64,000 nucleotides of DNA. It comes from Cysteiniphilum marinum (lineage in GTDB: Bacteria; Pseudomonadota; Gammaproteobacteria; Francisellales; Francisellaceae). The stretch lies in contig NZ_JACYVZ010000001.1 of NCBI RefSeq assembly GCF_014857925.1, positions 186,001-250,000 on the forward strand, written 5' to 3'. The number at the start of each line of letters is the position of its first letter. The first letter of the stretch is position 1. The notes under the pieces were generated by a model. That model did no database searches and had not been told where the DNA came from. It worked only from the letters and a program-made list of their open reading frames with translations. The position numbers and the translations under genes are program-made. This document shows positions 37,315-45,933 of this stretch, one piece after another.

Positions 37315-38580
37315 ATGTTAGACCCAGCAATAATCGCATTTTTTGAGGATCGTAAAAATGATTGGCGTAAAAAAAACATTAAGGAGTCATTAGCAGAAGA
37401 TCAAAAACAAGCGCTGGAACTGGAGTGTGTCCAAAAATTCGCATTAGAAAATTGGATTCCTGATGCCGCTAAGAGAGCAGGGCAAATAAATGTTTCAACA
37501 CATCCATGTACATTTAGTCACCCTAGTGCACGCAAGAATAAAAATGGTTATGTATCTTCAATTGTTGCAAATGCAACGTTTAAAGCAGATGGTTATTTGC
37601 GAACAGGGAATGTTAAAGAGCTAGCACAAGATGCCCTTGGTAATGCGGCAGCACTTGATGTTTATAAGTTTTTGATGTTGAAAATGTCAGATGGGAATAC
37701 GCTTTTGCAACATTTACAAGATGACTCAGCAATCAGTAAATTTCTTTTGACTCAAAGTAATGGGGATTATGATGAATTGCGTAATGGTTTTCTATCCATT
37801 ATCAATAGCCCACATGAAGTCGTTACTAGTTCAAAAATAAAACAGGTTTATTTTCCTGTCGGAGATAATTACCATTTACTATCCATACTAACTAATTCAT
37901 CATTGGTATATGAGCTAAGAGCCCGCATTGATGCATTGCGATTTTCAGAAAAGCAAAAAGAATTAAGAGAGCTGAAGCGTCAAAATAAGCATACTACTGA
38001 GGTTTTGACTGAAATTTATGATGTCGCAACGATCGCATATGGTGGAACGAAACCTCAAAATATTAGTGTTCTTAATAATCAATTTGGTGGGAAGGCACGT
38101 GTGTTGGTATCAGCTCCACCTAAGCTTGAAAAAAGAAATCTACAGTTTCCTCGAGGTGATTGTTTCGGCAGTGTAATTCGTCATTGGTATATCCGTGAAC
38201 CATTGCGTAAGCTGCATAATATTTTTACGACACATGCAAACAGTAGTATCCCCCTTAAAAATTTAAGAGTTGCTCGCGATAATGCGATTAGTGATATTTT
38301 GGATTATATCTTGCAATGTTCTTTAGGGTTAAGAAGAGTATCAAATTCACAATTCAAAGAAGAATCAACTCAATTGCCACTATATCAAAAGATCTGGTTA
38401 TGTGAATCCTATAAGGAAAGGCGTATTGAGGAAGAATGGCTTGATGAGTTATGCCAAGAGATTACTCGATGGATTTATGCTGCTTATAGAAAAGAAATTA
38501 AAAATCCCATAACTCTAGGGAATGCTGAGTGGCAGCACTTATTGGAATATGTATCTTATAATAAGGAGAACTTTAGATGA
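37315..38580 (+). CDS. csy1: Csy1 (Cas8f), large subunit of the type I-F surveillance complex
   Basis: The Cas8-type subunit that binds the crRNA 5' handle and recognises the CC PAM. The 421 residues match Csy1 at SHPSARKN, GYLRTGNVKELAQDALGNAAALDVYKFL, GGTKPQNISVLNNQFGGKARVL and the C-terminal helical region. The start ATG at 37315 is preceded by AAGGAGA, four bases after the cas3 stop; the frame runs upstream into cas3 without meaning. The stop overlaps the csy2 start (ATGA), so expression is coupled. Confidence 0.94.
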   Translation: MLDPAIIAFFEDRKNDWRKKNIKESLAEDQKQALELECVQKFALENWIPDAAKRAGQINVSTHPCTFSHPSARKNKNGYVSSIVANATFKADGYLRTGNVKELAQDALGNAAALDVYKFLMLKMSDGNTLLQHLQDDSAISKFLLTQSNGDYDELRNGFLSIINSPHEVVTSSKIKQVYFPVGDNYHLLSILTNSSLVYELRARIDALRFSEKQKELRELKRQNKHTTEVLTEIYDVATIAYGGTKPQNISVLNNQFGGKARVLVSAPPKLEKRNLQFPRGDCFGSVIRHWYIREPLRKLHNIFTTHANSSIPLKNLRVARDNAISDILDYILQCSLGLRRVSNSQFKEESTQLPLYQKIWLCESYKERRIEEEWLDELCQEITRWIYAAYRKEIKNPITLGNAEWQHLLEYVSYNKENFR

Positions 38581-39500
38581 ATCAGCCTGCATTATTGATT
38601 CCACGATTAAAAATCCAGAATGCTAACGCATTTTCAAGCCCCTTTACCATTGGATTTCCTGCAATGACGGCATGGCTTGGATTTATGCATGCTTTGCAGC
38701 GTAAGTTGCAGCATGAAAATTTTAATCCAGTGTTGGGAGGTATCTCTATTGTTTCACACGAGTTTAATTTGCAAGTCCACAAAGGTGTAGGAGATTATGA
38801 ATATTCTGTTATAGGCACGGCTAATCCATTAGATAAGGACGGTTCAAGGCCTGCATTTATTGAAGAGCCGCGTTGTCATTTAGAAGTAAGCTTGGCAATC
38901 CAATATGAGGGTGTGTCAAAGTTACAAGAGCAAGAGTTCATCACAACAGTAAAGAATGTTCTTAACAGTGGTATTAAGTGTGCTTCTGGCGACATTCTTG
39001 CATTTGAGCAGTTGGTTATCCATCGTAATCTCGCACAACTGAAGCGTCATTTAATGCCAGGCTATGTTTTAATTGAAAGGCGTGATTTGATGTGTCATGC
39101 GATGGAAAATTCTCAAGACGCTATTGAGGCAATTATTGATTATGTAGCAATTCATCACCAGAGTGTTAAGGATCAAGATGGGAATATAGCATGGCAGAGT
39201 AAGAGAAAAGCGTTGGACAATGATATGCGTTCTGGTTGGATTGTACCCATTTCAGTAGGTTTTCAGGGTTTAAGTGATTTGGGTCAAGCGAAGAATCAAC
39301 GCGATACGATGGTAGAACATCGATTTGCTGAGTCTATTGTGACTCTTGGTGAGTTTAAAATGGCATATCGAATAGAAACTGCTGAGCAATTGTTTTGGCA
39401 TTATCATTATCAAGAGGATAACTCTTTATATTTATGTCAGCAGCAAAATTTGAGTATTCAAGCTGATGGTTATTCAGAGTTTGATGAAGATGAATTTTAG
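38577..39500 (+). CDS. csy2: Csy2 (Cas5f), type I-F surveillance complex subunit
   Basis: The Cas5-type subunit that pairs with Csy1 at the crRNA 5' end. The 307-residue protein has the Csy2 start LLIPRLKIQNANAFSSPFTIGFPAMTAWLGFMHALQRKL and the later GYVLIERRDLM and SGWIVPISVGFQGLS motifs. It is coupled to csy1 by a four-base overlap. Unlike the tight csy1-csy2 junction, the following 164 bases hold a complete 119-bp palindromic element before csy3. Confidence 0.94.
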   Translation: MNQPALLIPRLKIQNANAFSSPFTIGFPAMTAWLGFMHALQRKLQHENFNPVLGGISIVSHEFNLQVHKGVGDYEYSVIGTANPLDKDGSRPAFIEEPRCHLEVSLAIQYEGVSKLQEQEFITTVKNVLNSGIKCASGDILAFEQLVIHRNLAQLKRHLMPGYVLIERRDLMCHAMENSQDAIEAIIDYVAIHHQSVKDQDGNIAWQSKRKALDNDMRSGWIVPISVGFQGLSDLGQAKNQRDTMVEHRFAESIVTLGEFKMAYRIETAEQLFWHYHYQEDNSLYLCQQQNLSIQADGYSEFDEDEF

Positions 39501-39509
39501 GTAAGTAAC

Positions 39510-39628
39510 GTAATGATGTATAAATAAGTTGCATCAGCTAATAGCTTTGTCCTTGTGGGATCGCTTGTACGGCTTAAGCTGCATGGGTGAAGGGGTGATT
39601 AATGCTTAACTTATTTTTGATTCATTAC
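39510..39628 (+). repeat. 119-bp MITE-like palindromic element, copy B, inside the cas operon
   Basis: Same length and orientation as copy A (21870-21988) with scattered substitutions. The ends GTAATGATGTATAAATAAG and the reverse complement of the right end agree at 17 of 22 positions, forming imperfect terminal inverted repeats. The core can fold into a long hairpin between csy2 and csy3. It has no coding capacity. Confidence 0.87.
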
Positions 39629-39664
39629 AATAAATTAGTACAGAAAACAAAAAGGAGCATAATT

Positions 39665-40690
39665 ATGGCTAAAGAAAAAGATGTGGTATCAGTCTTAGCA
39701 TTTGAGAAAAAGTTAGTACCATCTGATGGGTATTTATATGGGGCTACTTGGAGCAATAAGCAATCTACAGCAGAACCTCTTAAACTAAAAGAGAAGTCGG
39801 TAAGAGGGACCATTTCAAACCGGTTAAAGCCAGCGATACAAAAGGATCCGGCTAAGCTTAATAGTGAAGTGGAAAAGCCTAATTTACAAACAGTTGATGC
39901 TTGTGCATTAGCGCCATATCACGATACATTGAAAATTCATTTCACACTAAAAGTGTTAGGAGGGCTTCATCAGCCTTCAGCTTGTAATAATGCAAATTTT
40001 AAACAAACCTATGAGCAAGCTATAAGGTCTTATATTGAGCGTGAAGGGTGCAATGAAGTGGCAAAGCGATATGTGCTGAATATTGCCAATGGGCGATTTT
40101 TATGGAGAAATAGGTTTGGAGCAGAATCTATAGAAGTTCAAGTAAAAGCATTAACCAAAGAGGGGCAAAGAAATTGGTGTTTCGATGCGCATAAATATAA
40201 TATACGCGATATGTCTTATAGTGATACTGGGATAAATGAATTGGCAACCGAGATTGCATGCGCGCTTGCAAGTGAAGGTGACTTTCTCATGCTAGAAATA
40301 GATTGTTATGCTAAGGTTGGTAAATCTCAGGATGTTTATCCAAGTGAAGAGCTTGTGTTGGACAAGGGGAAGGGTGCTAAAAGCAAAGTGTTATATGCAG
40401 TAAGTGATGTCGCTGCAATGCATTCACAAAAAATTGGCAATGCCTTAAGAACAATTGACACATGGTATTCTGATTTCAATGATCCTTTAACCTCTGCCGG
40501 TCCCATTGCCATTGAACCATATGGCGCAGTAACTAATTTAGGAAAAGCGTTTCGCACACCAAAGGATAAGCAAGATTTTTATACTTTTTTTGATAGCTGG
40601 GCGCGTGGAGCTAAATTAAAGTCTGAAGATGAGCATTATGTCGTAGCAATGCTTATTCGAGGTGGCGTCTTTGGTGAAAGTGATAAATAG
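39665..40690 (+). CDS. csy3: Csy3 (Cas7f), backbone subunit of the type I-F complex
   Basis: The Cas7-type subunit, six copies of which coat the crRNA spacer. The 341 residues begin VVSVLAFEKKLVPSDGYLYGATW and contain RGTISNRLKPAI, DACALAPYHDTLKIHFTLKVLGG and GRFLWRNRFGAESIEV, all diagnostic of Csy3. The ATG at 39665 is preceded by AAGGAGC; the frame extends upstream into the repeat element and is not supported there. The 164-base gap to csy2 holds the palindromic element, so its translation must be initiated independently. Confidence 0.95.
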   Translation: MAKEKDVVSVLAFEKKLVPSDGYLYGATWSNKQSTAEPLKLKEKSVRGTISNRLKPAIQKDPAKLNSEVEKPNLQTVDACALAPYHDTLKIHFTLKVLGGLHQPSACNNANFKQTYEQAIRSYIEREGCNEVAKRYVLNIANGRFLWRNRFGAESIEVQVKALTKEGQRNWCFDAHKYNIRDMSYSDTGINELATEIACALASEGDFLMLEIDCYAKVGKSQDVYPSEELVLDKGKGAKSKVLYAVSDVAAMHSQKIGNALRTIDTWYSDFNDPLTSAGPIAIEPYGAVTNLGKAFRTPKDKQDFYTFFDSWARGAKLKSEDEHYVVAMLIRGGVFGESDK

Positions 40691-40699
40691 GTGATATTA

Positions 40700-41257
40700 A
40701 TGGATAAGTACATAGATATTGTTTTACTGCCAGATGCCGAATTTCCAACATCTATTTTAATGAATGCAATATATAGTAAATTGCATAAAAAATTATTTGA
40801 GATGAAATCGCATAATATTGGCGTTAGCTTCCCGCGTTATAAATTAACATTGGGAAATCTTTTACGTGTGCATGGAGATATGTCCAATTTACAAAACTTG
40901 CAGGCAGGTGAGTGGTTAGGTGCAATGCATACTTATTGTATGACATCTCAAGTTAAAAATATCCCTGCAAACGGTGTTAGTTTTCGCACAATTTCAAGGG
41001 TGCAAAGTACCATGAGTAACGCAAAGTTGAAGCGGTTGCAAAAGCGTGGCTCAATCTCAACAGATGAGGTAAAACAGTATAAAGCAAAAATGTTTAGTCA
41101 AGGTTTAGATAATCCTTATCTTGAACTGGTGAGCACATCAAATGGGCATAAACATCGCCGCTATCTTGTATTTGGTGAGATAACAGATAATCCTGTTAGT
41201 GGTGAGTTTGATTTTTTTGGTTTAAGTAAAACCGCCACAATTCCATGGTTTGAATAA
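40700..41257 (+). CDS. cas6f: Cas6f (Csy4), crRNA-processing endoribonuclease
   Basis: Cuts the pre-crRNA at the base of each repeat hairpin and stays bound to the 3' end. The 185-residue length is as in Pseudomonas Csy4. His29, the general base, is in YSKLHKKL. Arg-rich helix residues (RTISRVQSTMSNAKLKRLQKR) fit the repeat major groove, and the C terminus FDFFGLSKTATIPWF is the family ending. The ATG at 40700 has AGGTGA upstream; GTG at 40691, directly after the csy3 stop, is the alternative. The array starts 145 bases downstream. Confidence 0.94.
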   Translation: MDKYIDIVLLPDAEFPTSILMNAIYSKLHKKLFEMKSHNIGVSFPRYKLTLGNLLRVHGDMSNLQNLQAGEWLGAMHTYCMTSQVKNIPANGVSFRTISRVQSTMSNAKLKRLQKRGSISTDEVKQYKAKMFSQGLDNPYLELVSTSNGHKHRRYLVFGEITDNPVSGEFDFFGLSKTATIPWFE

Positions 41258-41402
41258 TTGCAGGTTTTTAACCAAAATTTTTATCGCTCTTTAACAATCT
41301 AGTAAAATCAAGGCTTTGCATAATAGCCAAAAAATATTGGTGAAAATGGATTAATCGAATTACAATCCTTTTGCTAACAGCGTTTCACGCGTTAAAATTG
41401 CA
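41258..41402 (+). promoter_or_regulatory. CRISPR leader with IHF site and promoter
   Basis: An AT-rich, gene-free leader between cas6f and the first repeat. AATCAAGGCTTTG at 41306-41318 is a perfect match to the IHF consensus WATCAANNNNTTR. IHF is known to bend I-F and I-E leaders for spacer integration. TTGGTG (41337-41342) and TACAAT (41361-41366), 18 bases apart, form a plausible promoter for the pre-crRNA, about 36 bases before the first repeat. Confidence 0.65.
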
Positions 41403-41664
41403 GTTCACTGCCGCATAGGCAGCTTAGAAATCATAGATTACTGCTGAATTGCTCTAGTAAGTGTTCACTGCCGCATAGGCAGCTTAGAAATAGAAAAAAT
41501 TACTCATAAGATAAGAACCAAGGTTCACTGCCGCATAGGCAGCTTAGAAATAGCCTTGAGCATCTTTTATAGTTAGTATTACGTTCACTGCCGCATAGGC
41601 AGCTTAGAAATCATCGTTAACAGAGTGAATAACGACAGCACCGTTCACTGCCGCATAGGCAGCT
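41403..41664 (+). CRISPR. Type I-F CRISPR array, four spacers, truncated last repeat
   Basis: Four identical 28-base repeats start at 41403, 41463, 41523 and 41583, and read GTTCACTGCC, GCATAGGCAGC, TTAGAAA. The inner CTGCCGCATAGGCAG forms the Csy4 hairpin, and the sequence is the usual I-F repeat with one change. Spacers are all 32 bases (41431-41462, 41491-41522, 41551-41582, 41611-41642). The fifth repeat (41643-41664) keeps only the first 22 bases, including the whole hairpin, and then runs into other sequence. None of the four spacers was noticed elsewhere in the window. The cas genes lie immediately upstream in the same direction. Confidence 0.97.
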
Positions 41665-41671
41665 AACCATT

Positions 41672-41695
41672 TGGGCGTATGTAATACGCTCCTAC
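41672..41695 (-). repeat. 24-bp palindrome at the distal end of the CRISPR array
   Basis: A copy of the 24-base dispersed palindrome in inverted orientation (TGGGCGTATGTAATACGCTC followed by CTAC), starting seven bases after the truncated last repeat. Confidence 0.85.
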
Positions 41696-41721
41696 GAGGA
41701 AAGTATATTGTGAATATTAAA

Positions 41722-41877
41722 CTACTGTTTAAGCGTTTTCATCGGTAGCACAAACCCGTAAGCAATCGGTTTGAATTTACTGATAAATAAGTTAGCTGAC
41801 TTGGCATTGATGGTTTTATCTTTTGGGTTATCGATGCTTTCAGCGATTTCCTTTTCAAGTTTCTTTATTTTCATCAT
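41722..41877 (-). CDS. Possible small basic protein, 51 residues
   Basis: A short reading frame on the minus strand facing the CRISPR array. It begins MMKIKKLEKEIAESIDN and ends YGFVLPMKTLKQ; it is Lys-rich, has no membrane segment and no recognised domain. The ATG is supported by AGAGGTGAC four bases upstream, which is better than chance, and the frame also extends ten codons further to an ATG at 41907. No homologue is recognised. It could be a genuine small gene or a fragment of a larger lost gene, perhaps linked to whatever replaced the end of the array. Confidence 0.4.
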   Translation of the reverse strand: MMKIKKLEKEIAESIDNPKDKTINAKSANLFISKFKPIAYGFVLPMKTLKQ

Positions 41878-42109
41878 GGTGTCACCTCTAAAAGTTGATT
41901 GGGTCATTGTTTAAAGTAGATCAAGATTTATTTTTTTGCCATATATTGCTCGTGAATCATTCTGTGGGCGATATAAATGCTACGGAAATGTAGTTGGAAT
42001 AATACCCAATGCGACATAATGAGGATAAATAGTGCTGTTAATCCTCTAGTCAAATGTAATACACTAGCCTCAGGAATAATGATTACTCCTTATGGTTGTC
42101 ATCAAGCAT

Positions 42110-42595
42110 ATGAAAAAGATTAAAGTTATGTTTGTCTGTATGGGCAATATTTGTCGCTCACCAACGGCGCATGGTATCTTGCGTAAACTTGTTGCTGAGG
42201 CGCATTTAGAACCTTATTTTGAAATTGAGTCATCGGGCACACACTCTAGTCAGTGGCACAAAGGTGATGCCTCTGATCCAAGAACAATAGCGACGGCATT
42301 AAAGTATGATTGTGATATTCGTGATTTACGTTCAAGTCAATTAATGGCAGAAGATTTTGAGTATTATGATTATCTGATTGCCATGGATGATAAAAACCTT
42401 AAAGATATGCAGATGATTGCACCAAATAGCGACATGCAAAAGGTAACGAAATTACTACAATATGCGCCGACTTTGGCAATAAATAATGTGCCAGATCCGT
42501 ATTATAATGATGGGTTTGATCAAGTGTATTTGATGATTGATACGGCATGCAGAAATTTACTGGAAGCATTAAAAACCGAATTAAAACAAAGCTAA
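42110..42595 (+). CDS. Low-molecular-weight protein-tyrosine phosphatase
   Basis: A 161-residue cytoplasmic phosphatase. The active-site loop VCMGNICRSPTAHG is the CX5R motif with its nucleophilic Cys near the N terminus, and the general-acid loop DPYYNDGFDQVYLMI is near the C terminus. IESSGTHSSQWHKGDASDPRTIATA is the usual middle section. The first ATG is at 42092, but the conserved region begins after the ATG at 42110. Some relatives act on exopolysaccharide tyrosine kinases; no such genes are here, so the substrate is unknown. Confidence 0.9.
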   Translation: MKKIKVMFVCMGNICRSPTAHGILRKLVAEAHLEPYFEIESSGTHSSQWHKGDASDPRTIATALKYDCDIRDLRSSQLMAEDFEYYDYLIAMDDKNLKDMQMIAPNSDMQKVTKLLQYAPTLAINNVPDPYYNDGFDQVYLMIDTACRNLLEALKTELKQS

Positions 42596-42656
42596 GGTAA
42601 ATGGTATATGTCTTAATTATTGGGTATATAGTGAATAAAAAATAGAAGATGTTTTT

Positions 42657-43403
42657 ATGAGTGATAAAAAAGTAAAAGAAACAAAAAAAGTAGACAAAAT
42701 AGATAAAGTGAAATGTTTGGCAAACATTAAAGAGCCACAGGCAATCGTTGATGAAACAGGTGAATCACTACCGTTTAAGCCAATGAATTACCGGCAGGCA
42801 ACCTATGTGATGGGGGCCGCATTAGTTGAGCAGTTGCCTTACGACTACGGGATTGAAGTAGCATTTGCGGGACGCTCTAATGCAGGTAAATCCAGTGCCT
42901 TAAATGCATTAACTGAACAGACGAAATTAGCACGTGTCAGTAAAACACCTGGGCGGACGCAACTGATCAATTTATTCGAGTTGGAAGAGCATAAGCGCTT
43001 GGTTGATTTACCTGGTTATGGTTATGCTAAAGTGTCGGAAAAGGTCAAAGCAAGTTGGCAGAAAACGCTAGAGATGTATCTAACAACGAGAGCGTGCTTA
43101 AAGGGGATAGTGTTGCTTGTGGATTCGCGTCATCCGATTAAAAGTTTTGATTGCATGATGATCGAAGCGGCAGTACAGAATGATTTAAACTTACATGTTT
43201 TATTAACCAAGGCAGATAAGCTTAATAATTCAGAAAAAGCAAAAGCTGAGCGCTTATTACGTGACTATTTAAAGCAAGTGCGTGCACCTGAGAATATTAG
43301 TTTTCAATTGTTTTCAGCGCAAAGCAAAATGGGATTAGATAAATTAAAACATAAGCTAGATCAATGGTATAATCCACCATTTGTTGATTTGGAAAATATC
43401 TAG
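42657..43403 (+). CDS. engB: Ribosome biogenesis GTPase EngB (YihA/YsxC)
   Basis: A 248-residue GTPase needed for 50S assembly. The G1 motif is [15 protein letters not shown]2 lies in [12 protein letters not shown]3 is [12 protein letters not shown]4 is TKAD and G5 is FSAQSKMG. E. coli YihA has 210 residues. The excess here is an N-terminal segment of about 40 residues, rich in Lys and Glu ([16 protein letters not shown]), with the conserved part starting near [16 protein letters not shown]. The gene is followed after 27 bases by rbsA and may share its transcript. Confidence 0.93.
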   Translation: MSDKKVKETKKVDKIDKVKCLANIKEPQAIVDETGESLPFKPMNYRQATYVMGAALVEQLPYDYGIEVAFAGRSNAGKSSALNALTEQTKLARVSKTPGRTQLINLFELEEHKRLVDLPGYGYAKVSEKVKASWQKTLEMYLTTRACLKGIVLLVDSRHPIKSFDCMMIEAAVQNDLNLHVLLTKADKLNNSEKAKAERLLRDYLKQVRAPENISFQLFSAQSKMGLDKLKHKLDQWYNPPFVDLENI

Positions 43404-43430
43404 CGGCTAAATCTTAAGAGGGGGAAGATT

Positions 43431-44939
43431 GTGCAAAGGCATGAAGATCAATGTGTATTACGCTTAGAGAATATTCATAAAAGTTTTCCAGGGACTAAAG
43501 CATTAGATGGTGTGAGCTTAGCAGCGTATCGCGGCAAAGTGATGGGGCTTTTGGGCGAGAACGGTGCCGGCAAGTCAACGTTGATGAAAGTGTTAAATGG
43601 TATTTACCAAAAAGATGAAGGGGAGATTTATTGTTTTGGTAAAAAAATTGAGTTTGATGGTATTGCTAAAGCGCAAGCAGCGGGCATTGCTATGGTGCAT
43701 CAAGAGCCGCATATATTGCCGGATTTGACGATTGCGGAGAATGTTCTGTTGGGTCGTGAGGTTATGCGTAATCGCTTAAGTATCGACTGGAGAGCAACCT
43801 ATCACAAAGTCGATAAAATACTTGATCAATTGCATATGCAGCAAAAAGCAGCAAGCTTGGCGAATAACTTAAGTATTGGTGATCAAAAGCTTCTGGAGCT
43901 TGCCAAAGCCTTATCATTAGATGCACAAATTATTGTGATGGATGAACCTACCGATGCGCTTACTGAAAAAGAAGTCAGACGTTTGTTTGAGATCATCAAA
44001 AAACTGTGTTCTGAAGGCAAGTGCATTATTTATATCTCGCATCGCATGGAAGAAATATTTGAGATCTGTGATGATATTACGATTATGCGTGATGGTCAGT
44101 TTATTATTGAAAGTAAAACAAATGCATTAACGCATGAACAAATTATTGAGAAGATGGTTGGTCGTAAGATGACGGCATTATCATCTACAGAGCATACTCA
44201 TATCTCAGAGCAGTCGATGCAACAATTATTTAAAGCAGAAAACATCAGCAATGATAAAATCAAGCCCGCAAGTTTCGTTATTCATCAAGGTGAAGTGCTT
44301 GGCGTGTATGGGCTAATTGGTGCTGGAAGAACTGAGCTTGCGCGCAGTATCTATGGTTGTCACCCGCTTAAAAAGGGGCAAATGACGTTGGCAGGTGAGA
44401 TGATTCGCATAAACAATCCAACACAAGCCTTAGCTCATGGTATTGTCTATATCTCAGAAGATCGTAAGGTTGATGGGCTTGTTTTGGGTGCCAGTGTTAA
44501 AGAGAATATGACGCTAGCATCACTTAAAAAACTTTCAAATGCATTTGGACATATTGATCGGTCACAAGAAAAAGAGATGGTTTCTAAGTATATAGATCAA
44601 CTGAAAATTAAAACACCTAATCAAGAGCAACTAGTCAGTAATCTAAGCGGTGGTAATCAGCAAAAAATTGCGATTGCCAAAGGCTTATTATGTCAACCTA
44701 AGCTATTAATTTTAGATGAGCCAACACGTGGTATTGATGTGGCGGCAAAACGCGAGATATACCGCTTGATTCATACACTTAAAGCACAGGGTTTGGCGAT
44801 TTTATTTATTTCCTCAGAAATGCCTGAGGTAATTGGTTTGAGTGATCGCATGTTGGTGATGCGTGAAGGTGAGATAAAGGGTGAGTTGAGATCAGGTGAT
44901 ATCTCGCAAGAAGCGGTAATGAAATTGGCAATTGCTTAA
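43431..44939 (+). CDS. rbsA: Ribose-type sugar ABC transporter ATP-binding protein RbsA
   Basis: A duplicated ATPase of 502 residues. The first cassette has Walker A GENGAGKSTLMK, the signature LSIGDQKLLELAKAL and Walker B IIVMDEPTDALT. The second has the degenerate P-loop GLIGAGRTELARSIYG, typical of the carbohydrate class 2 family, then LSGGNQQKIAIAKGL and LILDEPTRGIDV. The start is GTG with GAGGGGGAAG before it. It is the first of three importer genes (rbsA-rbsC-rbsB), the order of E. coli without rbsD. Confidence 0.93.
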   Translation: MQRHEDQCVLRLENIHKSFPGTKALDGVSLAAYRGKVMGLLGENGAGKSTLMKVLNGIYQKDEGEIYCFGKKIEFDGIAKAQAAGIAMVHQEPHILPDLTIAENVLLGREVMRNRLSIDWRATYHKVDKILDQLHMQQKAASLANNLSIGDQKLLELAKALSLDAQIIVMDEPTDALTEKEVRRLFEIIKKLCSEGKCIIYISHRMEEIFEICDDITIMRDGQFIIESKTNALTHEQIIEKMVGRKMTALSSTEHTHISEQSMQQLFKAENISNDKIKPASFVIHQGEVLGVYGLIGAGRTELARSIYGCHPLKKGQMTLAGEMIRINNPTQALAHGIVYISEDRKVDGLVLGASVKENMTLASLKKLSNAFGHIDRSQEKEMVSKYIDQLKIKTPNQEQLVSNLSGGNQQKIAIAKGLLCQPKLLILDEPTRGIDVAAKREIYRLIHTLKAQGLAILFISSEMPEVIGLSDRMLVMREGEIKGELRSGDISQEAVMKLAIA

Positions 44940-44958
44940 ATGACTTAAGGGGAGAGTA

Positions 44959-45909
44959 ATGCTAAAAAGTAGAATGATGAGTAAAGTTAATAAACAATTT
45001 TTAATCGAGCATAAGGCGGCATTGGCACTTGTTGTTATGATTATTGTGATGTCATGTTTGAATCAATACTTTCTGACATGGAATAATATCTTAGTGATTT
45101 TGCAACAGACATCTGTCAATGCGGTGATTGCAGTGGGGATGACGTTTGTTATTTTAACTAAGGGACTTGATTTATCGGTTGGCTCTGTATTAGCACTTTG
45201 TGGTGTAATTTGCGCATTTTTATTGCAATGGATGGTACCGATTTATTTGGTTATTCCCTTGACGATTTTAGCCGGTGTTATCTTTGGTGGTGTCAGTGGT
45301 ACGATTGTCACTAAGGGTGCGGTGCAACCATTTATTGCAACATTGATTACCATGACCTTGTTTCGTGGATTGACAATGGTGTTTAGTGATGGTTATCCGG
45401 TGGCAACAAGCTCTGATGCTTTTGCTTTTATCGGTACGGGTAGTTTGTTAGGCATTCCTTTTCCTGTATATATTATGGCAGTGGTTTTTGCGGTGTCTTT
45501 TTATGTATTGAAATACACGCGTTTCGGCCGATATGTCTATGCCACAGGTGGCAATGAAGAGGCAACAAAGCTTGCCGGTATTCGTGTTAATCGTATTAAA
45601 TTTGCTGTTTATGCCATCTCAGGTGCCTTATCAGCAGTTGCGGCAATGATTATTACCTCACGGCTTTCATCAGCGCAACCTACAGCAGGTACAGGTTACG
45701 AGCTTGATGCAATTGCTGCTGTGGTCTTAGGCGGGACAAGCCTTTTTGGTGGTAAAGGTAAGATTATGGGCACATTGATGGGCGCGCTTATTATCGGTTT
45801 ATTAAGTAATGCGCTTAACTTAATGGATGTTTCCTCGTATTATCAGATGATCGTCAAGGCGTTGGTCATATTGATTGCGGTATTATTTGATTTTAAAGTG
45901 AAAAACTAG
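44959..45909 (+). CDS. rbsC: Ribose-type sugar ABC transporter permease RbsC
   Basis: A 316-residue inner-membrane permease with eight to ten helices. The motif VGMTFVILTKGLDLSVGSVLALCGV and the EAA-like loop YATGGNEEATKLAGIRVNRIK, which contacts the ATPase, are present, as is the ending YELDAIAAVVLGGTSLFGGKGKIMGTLMGALIIG. GGGGAGAG lies seven bases before the ATG. The gaps to rbsA and rbsB are 19 and 24 bases, so one operon is clear. Confidence 0.93.
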   Translation: MLKSRMMSKVNKQFLIEHKAALALVVMIIVMSCLNQYFLTWNNILVILQQTSVNAVIAVGMTFVILTKGLDLSVGSVLALCGVICAFLLQWMVPIYLVIPLTILAGVIFGGVSGTIVTKGAVQPFIATLITMTLFRGLTMVFSDGYPVATSSDAFAFIGTGSLLGIPFPVYIMAVVFAVSFYVLKYTRFGRYVYATGGNEEATKLAGIRVNRIKFAVYAISGALSAVAAMIITSRLSSAQPTAGTGYELDAIAAVVLGGTSLFGGKGKIMGTLMGALIIGLLSNALNLMDVSSYYQMIVKALVILIAVLFDFKVKN

Positions 45910-45933
45910 TGTAACTAACCTCATGGAGAAGAA

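Noticed and set aside
39501-39664. Insertion sequence between csy2 and csy3
   Set aside because: The element is only 119 bases and has no transposase; it was classed as MITE-like instead.
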